From CAZYMF01 sp964648215 (GTDB lineage Bacteria > Desulfobacterota > Binatia > HRBIN30 > JACQVA1), in assembly GCA_964648215.1 (NCBI GenBank), contig CAZYMF010000027.1, positions 1 through 37,564 of the forward strand: DNA of 37,564 nucleotides, written 5' to 3'. Shown in pieces: positions 7,753 through 15,679 of the stretch (within the stretch, counting starts at the first letter, position 1; each line of letters starts with the position of its first letter). The notes below the pieces were generated by a model that saw only the letters and a program-made list of their open reading frames with translations, had not been told where the DNA came from and made no database searches. A program made the position numbers and the translations under genes.

Positions 7753-8126
7753 GGCTCCCGCCTGCCGATGTGGATGGTCAGGGTCGAATCCTCGACGCTG
7801 GCTTCGATGGCGTCGGGATCGGCCGCCGTCGGCAGGGTGATGGTGCGGTGCAGCGAGGTCTCCTGCTGCGTTCGGCTCCAGCCCTTCTCCCCGTGCCTCT
7901 GCTCCTGCTCGTGGCGGCGGTGACCGCGAATGACCAGCCGTCGGCCTTCGACCTGAACGGTCAGATCCGCCGCGCGCAGGCCCTGAACCGGCAGTTCGAC
8001 CACCCAGCCGTCTTTGACCTCGCGCAGCTCCGCGGGGACCAGCTGGCGGGCGGCGGTGCCCCAGGGACGGTGCACCAGCTCGTCGAACAGCTGATCGATC
8101 TGGTCGAGGATGCTCGGCAGCGGCAT
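7749..8126 (-). CDS. Small heat-shock protein, Hsp20/alpha-crystallin family
   Basis: A 125-residue protein with the alpha-crystallin domain from about residue 28 to the end: PAELREVKDGWVVELPVQGL, ADLTVQVEGRRLVIRGHRR, SLHRTITLPTAADPDAIEAS and the closing LTIHIGRREP. The A-x-x-x-G-x-L motif is only partly kept (SVEDSTLTIHI). It is an ATP-independent holdase chaperone that binds unfolding proteins. It overlaps the downstream Lon-like protease by GTGA, so holdase and protease are probably made together. No CIRCE-type inverted repeat or clear ribosome site is visible before the ATG, so heat control cannot be read from the sequence. Confidence 0.92.
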   Translation of the reverse strand: MPLPSILDQIDQLFDELVHRPWGTAARQLVPAELREVKDGWVVELPVQGLRAADLTVQVEGRRLVIRGHRRHEQEQRHGEKGWSRTQQETSLHRTITLPTAADPDAIEASVEDSTLTIHIGRREP

Positions 8127-8190
8127 GACGATCTACGGTTACCACCGCCGGCAACAACTGGCAACGCCGGGTCGGGCGTCTGCCGCGGGC

Positions 8191-9960
8191 TCAGGACGGG
8201 ATCGGGGCGCGCGACAGGACGCGCTCCGCATTGCCGGGAGAGACGATCGCTCCGGCCGTCCGCAGCGCCAGCGCGATGATGGTCAGCGTCGGATTGTAGC
8301 CCGAGCCGGTGACGAAAACGCCGCCGTCGGCGCAGTAGAGATTGTCGAGGCCGTGCAGCTTGCCCCAGCGGTCGCACACCGATTCGCTGGGATCGTCGCC
8401 CAGGCGCAGCCCACCCAGCACGTGACGCGATTGCGGCGGCACCGACGGATCGAAGGGGCTGAAGAAGCCGTACCCGGCGCCGGCCATCTCCAGGATCTTC
8501 AGCATCTTCGGTTTGTAGAACGCGGAGGCGTCGAGCTCGAAGGCGTGGTTCTTGTAAGTCAGCCGCGGCACCGGCAGGCCGAAGACATCGCGCACCGTCG
8601 GGTCGAGGTCGACCCGGTTGGTCGGCTGGGGCGCGTCCTCTCCCTGCATCGTCATCACCGCGATGTGGGCGCTGAACGGGCTTTCGACCAGGAGCTGCTT
8701 GAACGGTACGCCGACGAGCTTCGCGAGGGCGACCGACTCCGGGCGCAGGCTCTCGCGCGCCGCCGTGATCGGCTCGGACGAGGTGCCGAACTCGATGATG
8801 CCGCCGAGCGGCTCGTCCGCGCGCAGCCCGGCGCCGCCCTCGGTGATGCCGCGCAGGTCGCTGATCGCGTGCGTTACCGAGCGGCCGCGCTCGCCGTGCA
8901 GACGTTGCTTGAAGATGCCGGCGGCGATGGTCTGGAAGTGGAAGAGCATGTGCCGCCCGAGGTGCGGGTTGTCGAGGCCGGAGAGCAGGCACAGGCGCGC
9001 GCTCTCGACGGCGCTGGCGGCGAGAATCACGACGTCGGCGGTGGCCAGCTGCTTCTGCCCGTCGTCGTCGAAGTACTCGACCCCGGTGACGTGTTGCTTG
9101 CCGGCGTCGAGCAGGAGCCGGCTGACGTGGGTGTTGTAGCGCAGCTGGCAGTTGCCGGTGAGCAGCGCCTTGCGCAGCGTGGTCACCGCCGGCGAGCCCT
9201 TGGCGTTGCGCGGGCAGCCGTAGTTGGAGCAGAAGCCGCAGCTCACGCACGGCGGGCGGTCGTCGTACGGCATGGTGTTGACCGCCGAAGGAAGGTTGAA
9301 CGGCTTGTAGCCGAGCTGCGCGGCGCCGTGGGCGAGGACGCGCGCCACGTACATCGGCGGCTGCGGCGGCAGCGGGAACGACTCGGTGCGCGACGAGAAC
9401 GGATCGGCGTCGCTGCCCTGGTTGGTGCCGGCGACGCCCGAGAGGATCTCGGCCTCGGTGTAGAACGGCGCCAGCTCGTCGTAGCTCAGCGGCCAGTCGA
9501 GAAAGCTGGTGCCGGGGAAGCTGCGCCCGGCGGCGCTCAGTGCCGAGGCGAGCTGGAAATCGACGGCGGTGAAGCGCGGGTAACCGACGCCGGAGATCAC
9601 CGCTGCCCCGCCGACGTTGCGAGTGAGCAGGTTGACGTCCGGATGGGCCGTGGCCGTCTCGCTGTCGGTTTGCCGGAAGGTGCGCGGCTCGACCAGCGGG
9701 TCCTGGCGCACGAAGCTGCGGATGGTCAGCTTGATCTCGTCGTTGCTGAACAGCGGCCATGGCATCATGCCGCGGTTGTCGTAGCCGTCGAGGCCGGGAA
9801 ACGGATTGTCGCCGGCCTCGAGGATCAGCACCTTGCGCCCGGCGGCGGCGAGCACGTGCGCCGCCGCCGAGCCGCCGGCGCCGCTGCCGATGATCAGCAC
9901 GTCGAAGCCGGTGAGATCGGTGTTGCCGAGAAGGCCGGGGGTGGTCGACGGAAAGCTCAT
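8191..9960 (-). CDS. GMC-family FAD-dependent dehydrogenase (large subunit)
   Basis: A 589-residue glucose-methanol-choline oxidoreductase. The FAD-binding Rossmann motif is GSGAGG (25-30) with acidic E48 in VLILEAGDN. The C-terminal catalytic region has SRHVLGGLRLG, and GVFVTGSGYNPTLTI supplies the usual His-Asn pair. A cysteine cluster C238-x2-C241-x2-C244-x4-C249 precedes NAKGS; similar cysteines occur in the gluconate/glucose/fructose dehydrogenase branch, some members of which bind an iron-sulfur cluster. The ATG overlaps the stop of the upstream small-subunit gene (ATGA), so the two should form a complex. There is no signal peptide, consistent with co-export alongside the Tat-targeted partner. 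Substrate, probably an alcohol or sugar, is unknown. Confidence 0.9.
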   Translation of the reverse strand: MSFPSTTPGLLGNTDLTGFDVLIIGSGAGGSAAAHVLAAAGRKVLILEAGDNPFPGLDGYDNRGMMPWPLFSNDEIKLTIRSFVRQDPLVEPRTFRQTDSETATAHPDVNLLTRNVGGAAVISGVGYPRFTAVDFQLASALSAAGRSFPGTSFLDWPLSYDELAPFYTEAEILSGVAGTNQGSDADPFSSRTESFPLPPQPPMYVARVLAHGAAQLGYKPFNLPSAVNTMPYDDRPPCVSCGFCSNYGCPRNAKGSPAVTTLRKALLTGNCQLRYNTHVSRLLLDAGKQHVTGVEYFDDDGQKQLATADVVILAASAVESARLCLLSGLDNPHLGRHMLFHFQTIAAGIFKQRLHGERGRSVTHAISDLRGITEGGAGLRADEPLGGIIEFGTSSEPITAARESLRPESVALAKLVGVPFKQLLVESPFSAHIAVMTMQGEDAPQPTNRVDLDPTVRDVFGLPVPRLTYKNHAFELDASAFYKPKMLKILEMAGAGYGFFSPFDPSVPPQSRHVLGGLRLGDDPSESVCDRWGKLHGLDNLYCADGGVFVTGSGYNPTLTIIALALRTAGAIVSPGNAERVLSRAPIPS

Positions 9961-11135
9961 GCCGGCACGTCGAAGCAGTACGGCGCGGAGAACGGGCCGC
10001 CGGGCTGAACCAGCGCGGCGCTGCTGATGACGGCGAGAAACGCGTTCACCGCGGCGCTGAAGCCGTGGCAGTCCTCGTCGGGGTTCGGGCCCGAGTTGGG
10101 CTTGTCGGGGCGCTCGCGGTAGTGGCCCGGGACAGACTCGTCGTAGATCTCGTAGCCGAGCGGCTGGCTGTCGCCGTCGAAGCCGACCAGCTGCCAGCCG
10201 ATGCGGTCGCGATTGCCGCCGTACTCGGGCGCGCACAGCATGCCCTCGACGGTGTGGTAGTGCAGCAGCGTGACGAAGTCCGCGTCCGCCTTGTCGAGCA
10301 CCTGGCTCTGCTGCGCCGCCGAGAGCTGCACGAACGGCTTGCCGAACATCTGCTGGGCCCGGCTGTCGAGCGAATCCAGACCGAGGCGGTACTTGTTTCT
10401 CAGATCGACCTCGAGCGAGTCCGAGGCCAGGGGATTGTCGGCGGCTTCGGGAACGGCGCCGGCGCCGAGGATGCGAATCTTCCAGCTCAGGCGGCGCAGC
10501 CGTGGCAGCGGCAGGAACTCGCGGAAAAAATCGGGCGGGTAGTTGTCGACCGTGCCTGCGGCGGCGGCTGCCGCGCCCGCACCGCCACCCGCGATCCCGT
10601 GGCAGACCAGGCAGGCGGTGTCGCCGGTGTCGAAGTGGGGCTGCGGCTCGCGGCCGCTGAAGGGGCCACCGGCGAACACCGGGCGGGCGCGAAAGACGGC
10701 GGACTCCGCCACCGTCACGTCGGTCGCGTCGACGATGCCGCTGCCGTCGCCGTCGCCGCCGTCGGGGCAAGCGCCGCCGGTCCCGTTTAGCGCGAGGATC
10801 GTCGCGGTCACGTCCGCCGCGTTGACGTGGCGGTCGCAGTTGGCGTCACTGCCGGGCAGGTAGCTGAGGAGACTCTGGATGTAATCGACGACGCCGCACT
10901 CCCGGGCCCCGGGCGTGCCGTCGGTGGGGACGATGGCGGCCGTTGCCGCGTCGAGAATGGCGAGCTCGGCAGAGGTGAGGAAGGGCGAGGAGGCGGCGCT
11001 GCCGGTCGTCGCCAGGGTGCGCTGCCAGGGGATGGCGGGCAGCAACGCCGCCCCGGTGCCGGCCGCCAGCAGGCGCAAGAGCTGCCGCCGCGTCATTTCG
11101 AGCCGTGATGCGTGCGTTTGGCTTCGCTCACCCAT
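9957..11135 (-). CDS. Gluconate 2-dehydrogenase subunit 3-like protein with dockerin-like loops and heme c motif
   Basis: A 392-residue protein with a twin-arginine leader (RR 16-17, MTRRQLLRLLAAGTGAALLP). The small-subunit core follows: FLTSAELAILDAATAAIVPT and, far downstream, QMFGKPFVQLSAAQQSQVLD and FVTLLHYHTVEGMLCAPEYG. The core is split by an insert of about 100 residues holding two calcium-type loops (D97-x-N99-x-D101...D108 and D128-x-D130-x-S132...D139), resembling a dockerin pair. A single heme c motif CLVCH follows (175-179). It probably matures and exports the GMC partner through Tat and may pass electrons through its own heme. Starts at 11150 (GTG) and 11096 (ATG) are possible; none has a strong ribosome site. 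Confidence 0.85.
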   Translation of the reverse strand: MGERSQTHASRLEMTRRQLLRLLAAGTGAALLPAIPWQRTLATTGSAASSPFLTSAELAILDAATAAIVPTDGTPGARECGVVDYIQSLLSYLPGSDANCDRHVNAADVTATILALNGTGGACPDGGDGDGSGIVDATDVTVAESAVFRARPVFAGGPFSGREPQPHFDTGDTACLVCHGIAGGGAGAAAAAAGTVDNYPPDFFREFLPLPRLRRLSWKIRILGAGAVPEAADNPLASDSLEVDLRNKYRLGLDSLDSRAQQMFGKPFVQLSAAQQSQVLDKADADFVTLLHYHTVEGMLCAPEYGGNRDRIGWQLVGFDGDSQPLGYEIYDESVPGHYRERPDKPNSGPNPDEDCHGFSAAVNAFLAVISSAALVQPGGPFSAPYCFDVPA

Positions 11136-11175
11136 CTCGTCGCCGCGCACCTATCGCACATCGCGGCGCCGCCCT

Positions 11176-12111
11176 TCAACCGGGCGGTCGTCGGGGCGGG
11201 GCAAGGGCGGCCTCGGCGGCGATCAGGCGGACGATGCCGGGGCGCGCGAGCGCCGGCAGGAGGATCTCGACCCCCCTCTCGGCGATCCAGCCGGCGTGCT
11301 TCTCGACGCGAAGGATCTCGCCCACCTGGCGATGCCGGATCTTGCGGTAGAGGGCATCCCAGGTGGTGGCGGCGACGTCGCGCAGCCGGGCGTCGAGCTT
11401 CTCGTCGCCGATGGCGCGGCGGAGGATCGCCTCGCTCTTCTTCCGTTGTCCCGGGGTCACCATCGCCGAGTAGTGGGCGAGCGGCTCGTCGAGCAGCTGC
11501 CGCAGGATCGAGCGGGTGAAATCGAAGGCGATGCGCTGGTTGGTCGAGCTGACGGCGAACGCTGCCGCCTGCCGCTGGATCGCCGGCATGAACAGGCGGA
11601 TGAAGTTCTTGATCTGCTCCTCGAGCATTCGCGTGGTGAGCGCGCCGAAGAGCGGGTTCACCTTGCGATAGAAGGAAACGATCGAGGTGAAGATGATGTC
11701 GGTGAACAGCCGGCGGACGAACTCCTGCTGCATCATCCGGGCGATCAGCTCCTGCGCGTGCGGCGACAGCTCGGCTTCCTCGTCCAGGAGCGCGTCGACA
11801 TCGTCGACCAGCTTCTCGTCGAGCAGACCGATCAGGGAAGATTCGGTCCGCCGGCCGCGCGCGGCCAGGTGGCGGCTGATCTCGAGCACCAGGTCGGCGG
11901 CGACCTTGCGGTCGACCAGCGTCACGTCCGAGTCCTGAATCAGCCGGCGTACCAGCCGGGCGTCGACGACGTCTTCGACTCGCTCCCTGCCGAGAGCGCG
12001 CAGCTCGTGGGTGACGGCCGCCGCCAGGTTGCGCCGGAACGCCACGGAGCGCACCCGTTTCTCCCAGTAGCGCTCGTGCGCTCCGGGTTGGCCCGAGCTC
12101 TTCTTCGGCAT
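11176..12111 (-). CDS. Conserved-looking hypothetical protein, helical, 311 aa
   Basis: I do not recognise a family. The protein is predicted soluble and mostly helical, without signal peptide. It is rich in charged residues (RRNLAAAVTHELRALGRERV near the start) with a more hydrophobic middle section (FVRRLFTDIIFTSIVSFYRK, then NPLFGALTTRMLEEQIKNFI at about 133-172). The C-terminal part has RHRQVGEILRVEKHAGWIAE. Codon use matches its neighbours and the frame is uninterrupted, so it is very likely a real gene. It is transcribed divergently from the acyl-CoA dehydrogenase and lies upstream of the GMC pair on the same strand, 40 bases from the subunit start. A shared transcript is possible, but no role can be assigned. 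Confidence 0.7.
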   Translation of the reverse strand: MPKKSSGQPGAHERYWEKRVRSVAFRRNLAAAVTHELRALGRERVEDVVDARLVRRLIQDSDVTLVDRKVAADLVLEISRHLAARGRRTESSLIGLLDEKLVDDVDALLDEEAELSPHAQELIARMMQQEFVRRLFTDIIFTSIVSFYRKVNPLFGALTTRMLEEQIKNFIRLFMPAIQRQAAAFAVSSTNQRIAFDFTRSILRQLLDEPLAHYSAMVTPGQRKKSEAILRRAIGDEKLDARLRDVAATTWDALYRKIRHRQVGEILRVEKHAGWIAERGVEILLPALARPGIVRLIAAEAALAPPRRPPG

Positions 12112-12224
12112 GGTGCGGCATTGTCGACCGTTGCGCGTCCGAAGTACAGTCGGATGGGCCTCTTGAGTTGCTCTGGGCAGCAGGTATGTAGAGAGCGGCC
12201 GACGAGCGTCGAGCGAGGAGAACG

Positions 12225-13418
12225 ATGGAGCTGGAGCTGACCGACACCGAGCGCATGCTGCGCGACACGTTTCGAGGTTACTTCACGCGCGAGATCGAGC
12301 CGCACGTCCCCAGGATGGAAAGCGGCGAGATGCTGCCGTACGACCTGATGCGGGACATGCATCGATCCCTCGGGCTCGATGCGATGCTGCCGCCGCCGCG
12401 CACGGCCGGCGCCGAGCCGCGGCGCGCGGAGCCGGCGGTGGGGCTGGACGCCAACGCCGCCCGCTACGCGCGCACGACCTTCTCCGTCGAGATGGGGCGC
12501 GTGAGCCCCTCGTTTGCTCTCAGCTACGGGGCCAGCGTCGGGCTGTTCGGCGCCAACGTCGTCAGCAAGGGCACGCCCGAGCAGGTCGAGCGCTTTGCGC
12601 GGCCGGTCCTGCGCACCGAGCGCATCGGCTCGTGGGGGCTGACCGAGCCCGGTGCGGGCAGCGACGCGCTGCGGGGAATGAAGACGACCGCGCGGCGCGA
12701 CGGCGACGGCTACGTCTTGAACGGAAGCAAGACGTTCATCACCAACGCCCCCTATGCCGACGTGTTCCTGATCTATGGCCGCGTCCAGGGCGGCGACCTC
12801 GACGGGTCGATCCAACCCTTCATCGTCGAGCGCGGCACGCCGGGTCTGTCCACCGGTCCGGCGATGAAGAAGATGGGCATGCGCGGCTCGCCCACGGGCG
12901 AGGTCTTTCTCGACGAGGTGCGGGTGCCGGCGGATCAGCTGCTCGGCGGCGGGGTGCGCCAGCGCGACCACGTCAAGTCGAGCCTGGCGGTCGAGCGCGG
13001 CGGGTTGTCGGTGCTCTCCTACGCCATCGCCGAGCGCTGCTTCGAGATCGCCCGCGACTACGCCCGCACCCGCGAGCAGTTCGGCCAGCCGATCGCCAAC
13101 TTTCAGCTGGTGCAGAACCGGCTGGCGCGCATGTACGTGGCGTTGTCGAACTGCCGCCGCATCGTCTACGCCGACTACCTCGCCGGTCGCACGCTCAAGG
13201 AATCGGTCGCCGACGTCTGCGCCGGCAAGCTCTACTGCGCCGAGATGGGCACCTTCGTCGCCTTCGAGGCGATCCACGTCCTCGCCGGCAACGGCTACAT
13301 GGAAGAGTACGTGGTCGAGCGTCTCGCCCGCGACGCCAAGCTGATCGAGCTCGGCGGCGGCACCACCGAGATGCAGATCCTCACCATCGCCCGCGAGATC
13401 CTGCGCGAGGACGGGTGA
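12225..13418 (+). CDS. Acyl-CoA dehydrogenase
   Basis: A 397-residue flavoprotein of the acyl-CoA dehydrogenase family. It oxidises acyl-CoA to enoyl-CoA and passes electrons to electron-transfer flavoprotein. Signatures: GSWGLTEPGAGSDALRGMKT (FAD-binding middle domain), VLNGSKTFITNAPYADVF, MKKMGMRGSPTGEVFLDEV, ARDYARTREQFGQPIANFQL, and the C-terminal NGYMEEYVVERLARDAKLIE. The glutamate before the tyrosine in EEY occupies the position of the catalytic base in short/medium-chain enzymes. An insertion of about 25 residues near residue 56 (PPPRTAGAEPRRAEPAVGL) is unusual. GGAG lies nine bases before the ATG. Its stop overlaps the GTG of the caspase-fold gene. Confidence 0.93.
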   Translation: MELELTDTERMLRDTFRGYFTREIEPHVPRMESGEMLPYDLMRDMHRSLGLDAMLPPPRTAGAEPRRAEPAVGLDANAARYARTTFSVEMGRVSPSFALSYGASVGLFGANVVSKGTPEQVERFARPVLRTERIGSWGLTEPGAGSDALRGMKTTARRDGDGYVLNGSKTFITNAPYADVFLIYGRVQGGDLDGSIQPFIVERGTPGLSTGPAMKKMGMRGSPTGEVFLDEVRVPADQLLGGGVRQRDHVKSSLAVERGGLSVLSYAIAERCFEIARDYARTREQFGQPIANFQLVQNRLARMYVALSNCRRIVYADYLAGRTLKESVADVCAGKLYCAEMGTFVAFEAIHVLAGNGYMEEYVVERLARDAKLIELGGGTTEMQILTIAREILREDG

Positions 13419-14863
13419 GAGGGCGGTTGCGGGAGATCCGACCGCGCCGACATCGCCGGCGGTCGGCAGGGCTGTCCGTCGCCTTGGCGCTGGTGCTGCT
13501 GGCCGCGCCCCGGCTCGCCGCGGGTGCGCCGGTTCGCTGGATCGCGGCGGGCGGTGGGCCCGATCCGAGCTCGACCCAGGTTTCGCTGGAGCAGGACATC
13601 GAGCTGGCGCGCGACGTTCTCGGGTCCGGGGGCGTCGTCCTGTTTGCCGGCGGACCACACGCCTTCGGGGTGCAAGTGCTCGACGACAAGCGGCGAGGCG
13701 ATCCTCTGCTGGCCGATCTGGGTGATCTCTTCGATCCCCGCGACGGCCGCGATGCTCACTATCGGCTGCCGGCGTTGCCCATGGACGGACCTGCCACCGC
13801 CGCCCGCGTGCGCGATGCGCTGGCGGACGCCCTCGCCAACGGCAGCGATCCTTTGTTGTTCTACTTCGCGGGACACGGCGACAAGGGGGACACACCTGCC
13901 GGCAGCTCGATCCGGCTGTGGGGTGACGGCGGCCTCAGCGTCGCCGACCTCGCCGACCTGCTCGATCGCCAGGGGAAGCGCCGCGAGGTCCGGCTGGTGA
14001 TCACCTCGTGCTACTCGGGCGGCTTTGCCGACGTCGCGTTCGCCGGGGCCTCCCCCGAGCGCGGCGCGGCGCCCACCAAACGGTGCGGCTTCTTCGCTTC
14101 GGAGTGGGACCAGCCGGCGAGTGGCTGCGACCCCGATCCCGAGCGTGGCCACCAGGAAGGCTACGGCATCTACTTCTGGCACGCCCTGCGCGGAGAGGAT
14201 CGCGACGGCGAGCCCTTGCCGCTCGCGCTCCTCGATCTCGATCACGACGGCAAGATCTCGTTGCTGGAGGCCCATACCCGGGCGCGCATCGCCTCGACCT
14301 CGGTCGACGTTCCGACGACGACTTCGGAGCGGTGGCTGCGGCAGCTGGCGCCGCCGAGCGGTCCGGCGCAGGCGGTCTCGTTACCCGAGGAGGACGCCGT
14401 GATCCGGCAGCTCGGCAAGCGGCTCGCGCTGGCCGACGAGGCTGCCGTGCGTCAGCGCCACGATCAGCTCTCGGCCGCGCTGCGCGAGGCCGCGGATACG
14501 GTGGCCCGCGCCGAGGACGAAGAGAACGACGCGTACGCCTCGCTGCGCATCGTGCTGTTGCAGCGCTGGCCGGCGCTCGACGACCCGTGGCACCCCGACT
14601 TTAGCGCCACCATCGGCAATCACCGCGCCGCCATTGCCGCCCTTCTGGGCGATGCCGCCGCGGCGAAGGACGATCGAGCGGCGCGCGACCGTCTGTCGCG
14701 GGCGCAGGATCGGTACGATCGGCTGCAGCTCGAGGACGCTCCCGTGCGGCGGCTGCTGCGGGCCTACGAGACGCGCACACTCGCCGGCCGGCTGCGAGCG
14801 GCCGGCGGTGCGGCCCGGGACTACTACCAGGCGTTGCGGGCCTGCGAGCGTGGCCTGCCTTGA
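13415..14863 (+). CDS. Secreted caspase-fold (clan CD) peptidase with EF-hand loop
   Basis: A 482-residue protein. After a basic start (RPRRHRRRSAG), a hydrophobic signal segment (about 18-36, LSVALALVLLAAPRLAAGAP) precedes a caspase/legumain-type domain: H154 in LLFYFAGHGDKGD and C199 in VRLVITSCYSGGFADV, at family-like spacing. A textbook EF-hand loop follows, D274-x-D276-x-D278-G-x-I-S282...E285 (DLDHDGKISLLEA). The C-terminal about 150 residues are a helical, arginine-rich region. It probably cleaves peptides outside the cytoplasm, perhaps calcium-dependently. GTG 13415 overlaps the acyl-CoA dehydrogenase stop (GTGA); the frame is open upstream but shadows that gene. The start and calcium dependence are inference; the fold motifs are clear. 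Confidence 0.82.
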   Translation: MRGRLREIRPRRHRRRSAGLSVALALVLLAAPRLAAGAPVRWIAAGGGPDPSSTQVSLEQDIELARDVLGSGGVVLFAGGPHAFGVQVLDDKRRGDPLLADLGDLFDPRDGRDAHYRLPALPMDGPATAARVRDALADALANGSDPLLFYFAGHGDKGDTPAGSSIRLWGDGGLSVADLADLLDRQGKRREVRLVITSCYSGGFADVAFAGASPERGAAPTKRCGFFASEWDQPASGCDPDPERGHQEGYGIYFWHALRGEDRDGEPLPLALLDLDHDGKISLLEAHTRARIASTSVDVPTTTSERWLRQLAPPSGPAQAVSLPEEDAVIRQLGKRLALADEAAVRQRHDQLSAALREAADTVARAEDEENDAYASLRIVLLQRWPALDDPWHPDFSATIGNHRAAIAALLGDAAAAKDDRAARDRLSRAQDRYDRLQLEDAPVRRLLRAYETRTLAGRLRAAGGAARDYYQALRACERGLP

Positions 14864-14925
14864 GATCCGGGGATCGACCGGCCCGGACGGGCGGCAATCC
14901 GAATCCACCGCGCTATTCCTGACCC

Positions 14926-14948
14926 CGGCCGCCGGCGCGGGGCGGCCG
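14926..14948. terminator. Candidate bidirectional terminator hairpin
   Basis: An 8-bp stem, CGGCCGCC (14926-14933) with GGCGGCCG (14941-14948) around a 7-base loop, sits between the convergent caspase-fold and BON genes. No T-run follows on either strand, so any termination would be atypical or Rho-assisted. A second small hairpin GCCCG-GA-CGGGC lies at 14881-14892. Confidence 0.4.
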
Positions 14949-14956
14949 AACGGGTT

Positions 14957-15640
14957 TCAGCGCCTCGAAAGTTGGCTCGGTGGCGGAACCACGCTGAGCT
15001 GATTGACGACCAGCACGTCGTCCCCGAGATCGGCAAGAGCGTGATCGGCGGCCGCGCGCCCGCTCGCGGTGGCTTCGCCGCGCAGCCACACCCAGCCGTC
15101 CTTGACCGAGAAGCGGATGCGAGCGCCCGCGAGCTCCTTGCAGGCGGCCAGGCGCCTCGTGACCTCGTGCGCCAGCGCGCTGTCCGGCACGTGCGCCTGC
15201 CCGAGGCCGAAACCCACCGACGGATCCTGCCAGACGGTCGATACCGGAACGGGCTTCACCGGCGGCGCGGCGCCGGCTGCCGTCGCCCGGGCGCTCGCGC
15301 TGCCGAGCGCCGCGACGTTCGCCTGCGACAGCACGGCGACCGCCGCGGTGATCACTACCGCGATGGTACTGGACAGCCAGGGCCAGCGGCGCCGCCGCGC
15401 TCGGGGTGATTGCAGCATTCCTTCCATGGCCGGGCGCAAGGCGGCGGCGACCTCGGTCGGCGCCGATCGTGCTTCCTCGTACAAGGCCTCGATGATCAGG
15501 GCGCGCACCATGGCCGGGTCGCGAAGCGCCGCCTGCAGCTCGGCGACCTCGCGCTGGAGCTGCGCGGTGATCTCACCGTGGTCGCCGAGAACCATACGTC
15601 GCAATCGTTCTGCCACTCGTCCCTCCGAAATTCCCCGCAT
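14957..15640 (-). CDS. Membrane-anchored BON-domain protein
   Basis: A 227-residue protein. The N-terminal about 80 residues are cytoplasmic and helical (GDHGEITAQLQREVAELQAA), followed by RARRRRWPWL and one membrane helix (about 86-106). A small-residue/proline linker then leads to an extracytoplasmic BON domain (about 153-218: HEVTRRLAACKELAGARIRF, DGWVWLRGEA, DLGDDVLVVNQLSV). BON domains bind membranes or envelope components and often occur in stress-related envelope proteins. The N-terminal arrangement before the membrane helix resembles, without proving, an anti-sigma layout. The ATG at 15640 has GGAGG six bases upstream, which favours it over GTG 15655. It is the last gene of the minus-strand envelope run. 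Confidence 0.72.
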   Translation of the reverse strand: MRGISEGRVAERLRRMVLGDHGEITAQLQREVAELQAALRDPAMVRALIIEALYEEARSAPTEVAAALRPAMEGMLQSPRARRRRWPWLSSTIAVVITAAVAVLSQANVAALGSASARATAAGAAPPVKPVPVSTVWQDPSVGFGLGQAHVPDSALAHEVTRRLAACKELAGARIRFSVKDGWVWLRGEATASGRAAADHALADLGDDVLVVNQLSVVPPPSQLSRR

Positions 15641-15679
15641 CCGCCACCTCCTCACCCGCGGGCGCCGCCCGCTCGCGGT

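Noticed and set aside
5869..7923. 684-codon open frame on the plus strand opposite the Lon-like protease
   Set aside because: It is antisense to a gene with full catalytic motifs; long antisense frames are common at this G+C content. Its translation is repetitive leucine/valine/aspartate-rich sequence without family motifs.
12163..12190. Promoter TTGAGT - 16 bases - TATGTA before the acyl-CoA dehydrogenase
   Set aside because: The -10 half matches consensus at only three positions; too weak to call in this composition.
12632..13414. Long upstream extension of the caspase-fold reading frame
   Set aside because: This part lies in another frame of the acyl-CoA dehydrogenase and translates to arginine-rich noise; the signal peptide fits a start at 13415.
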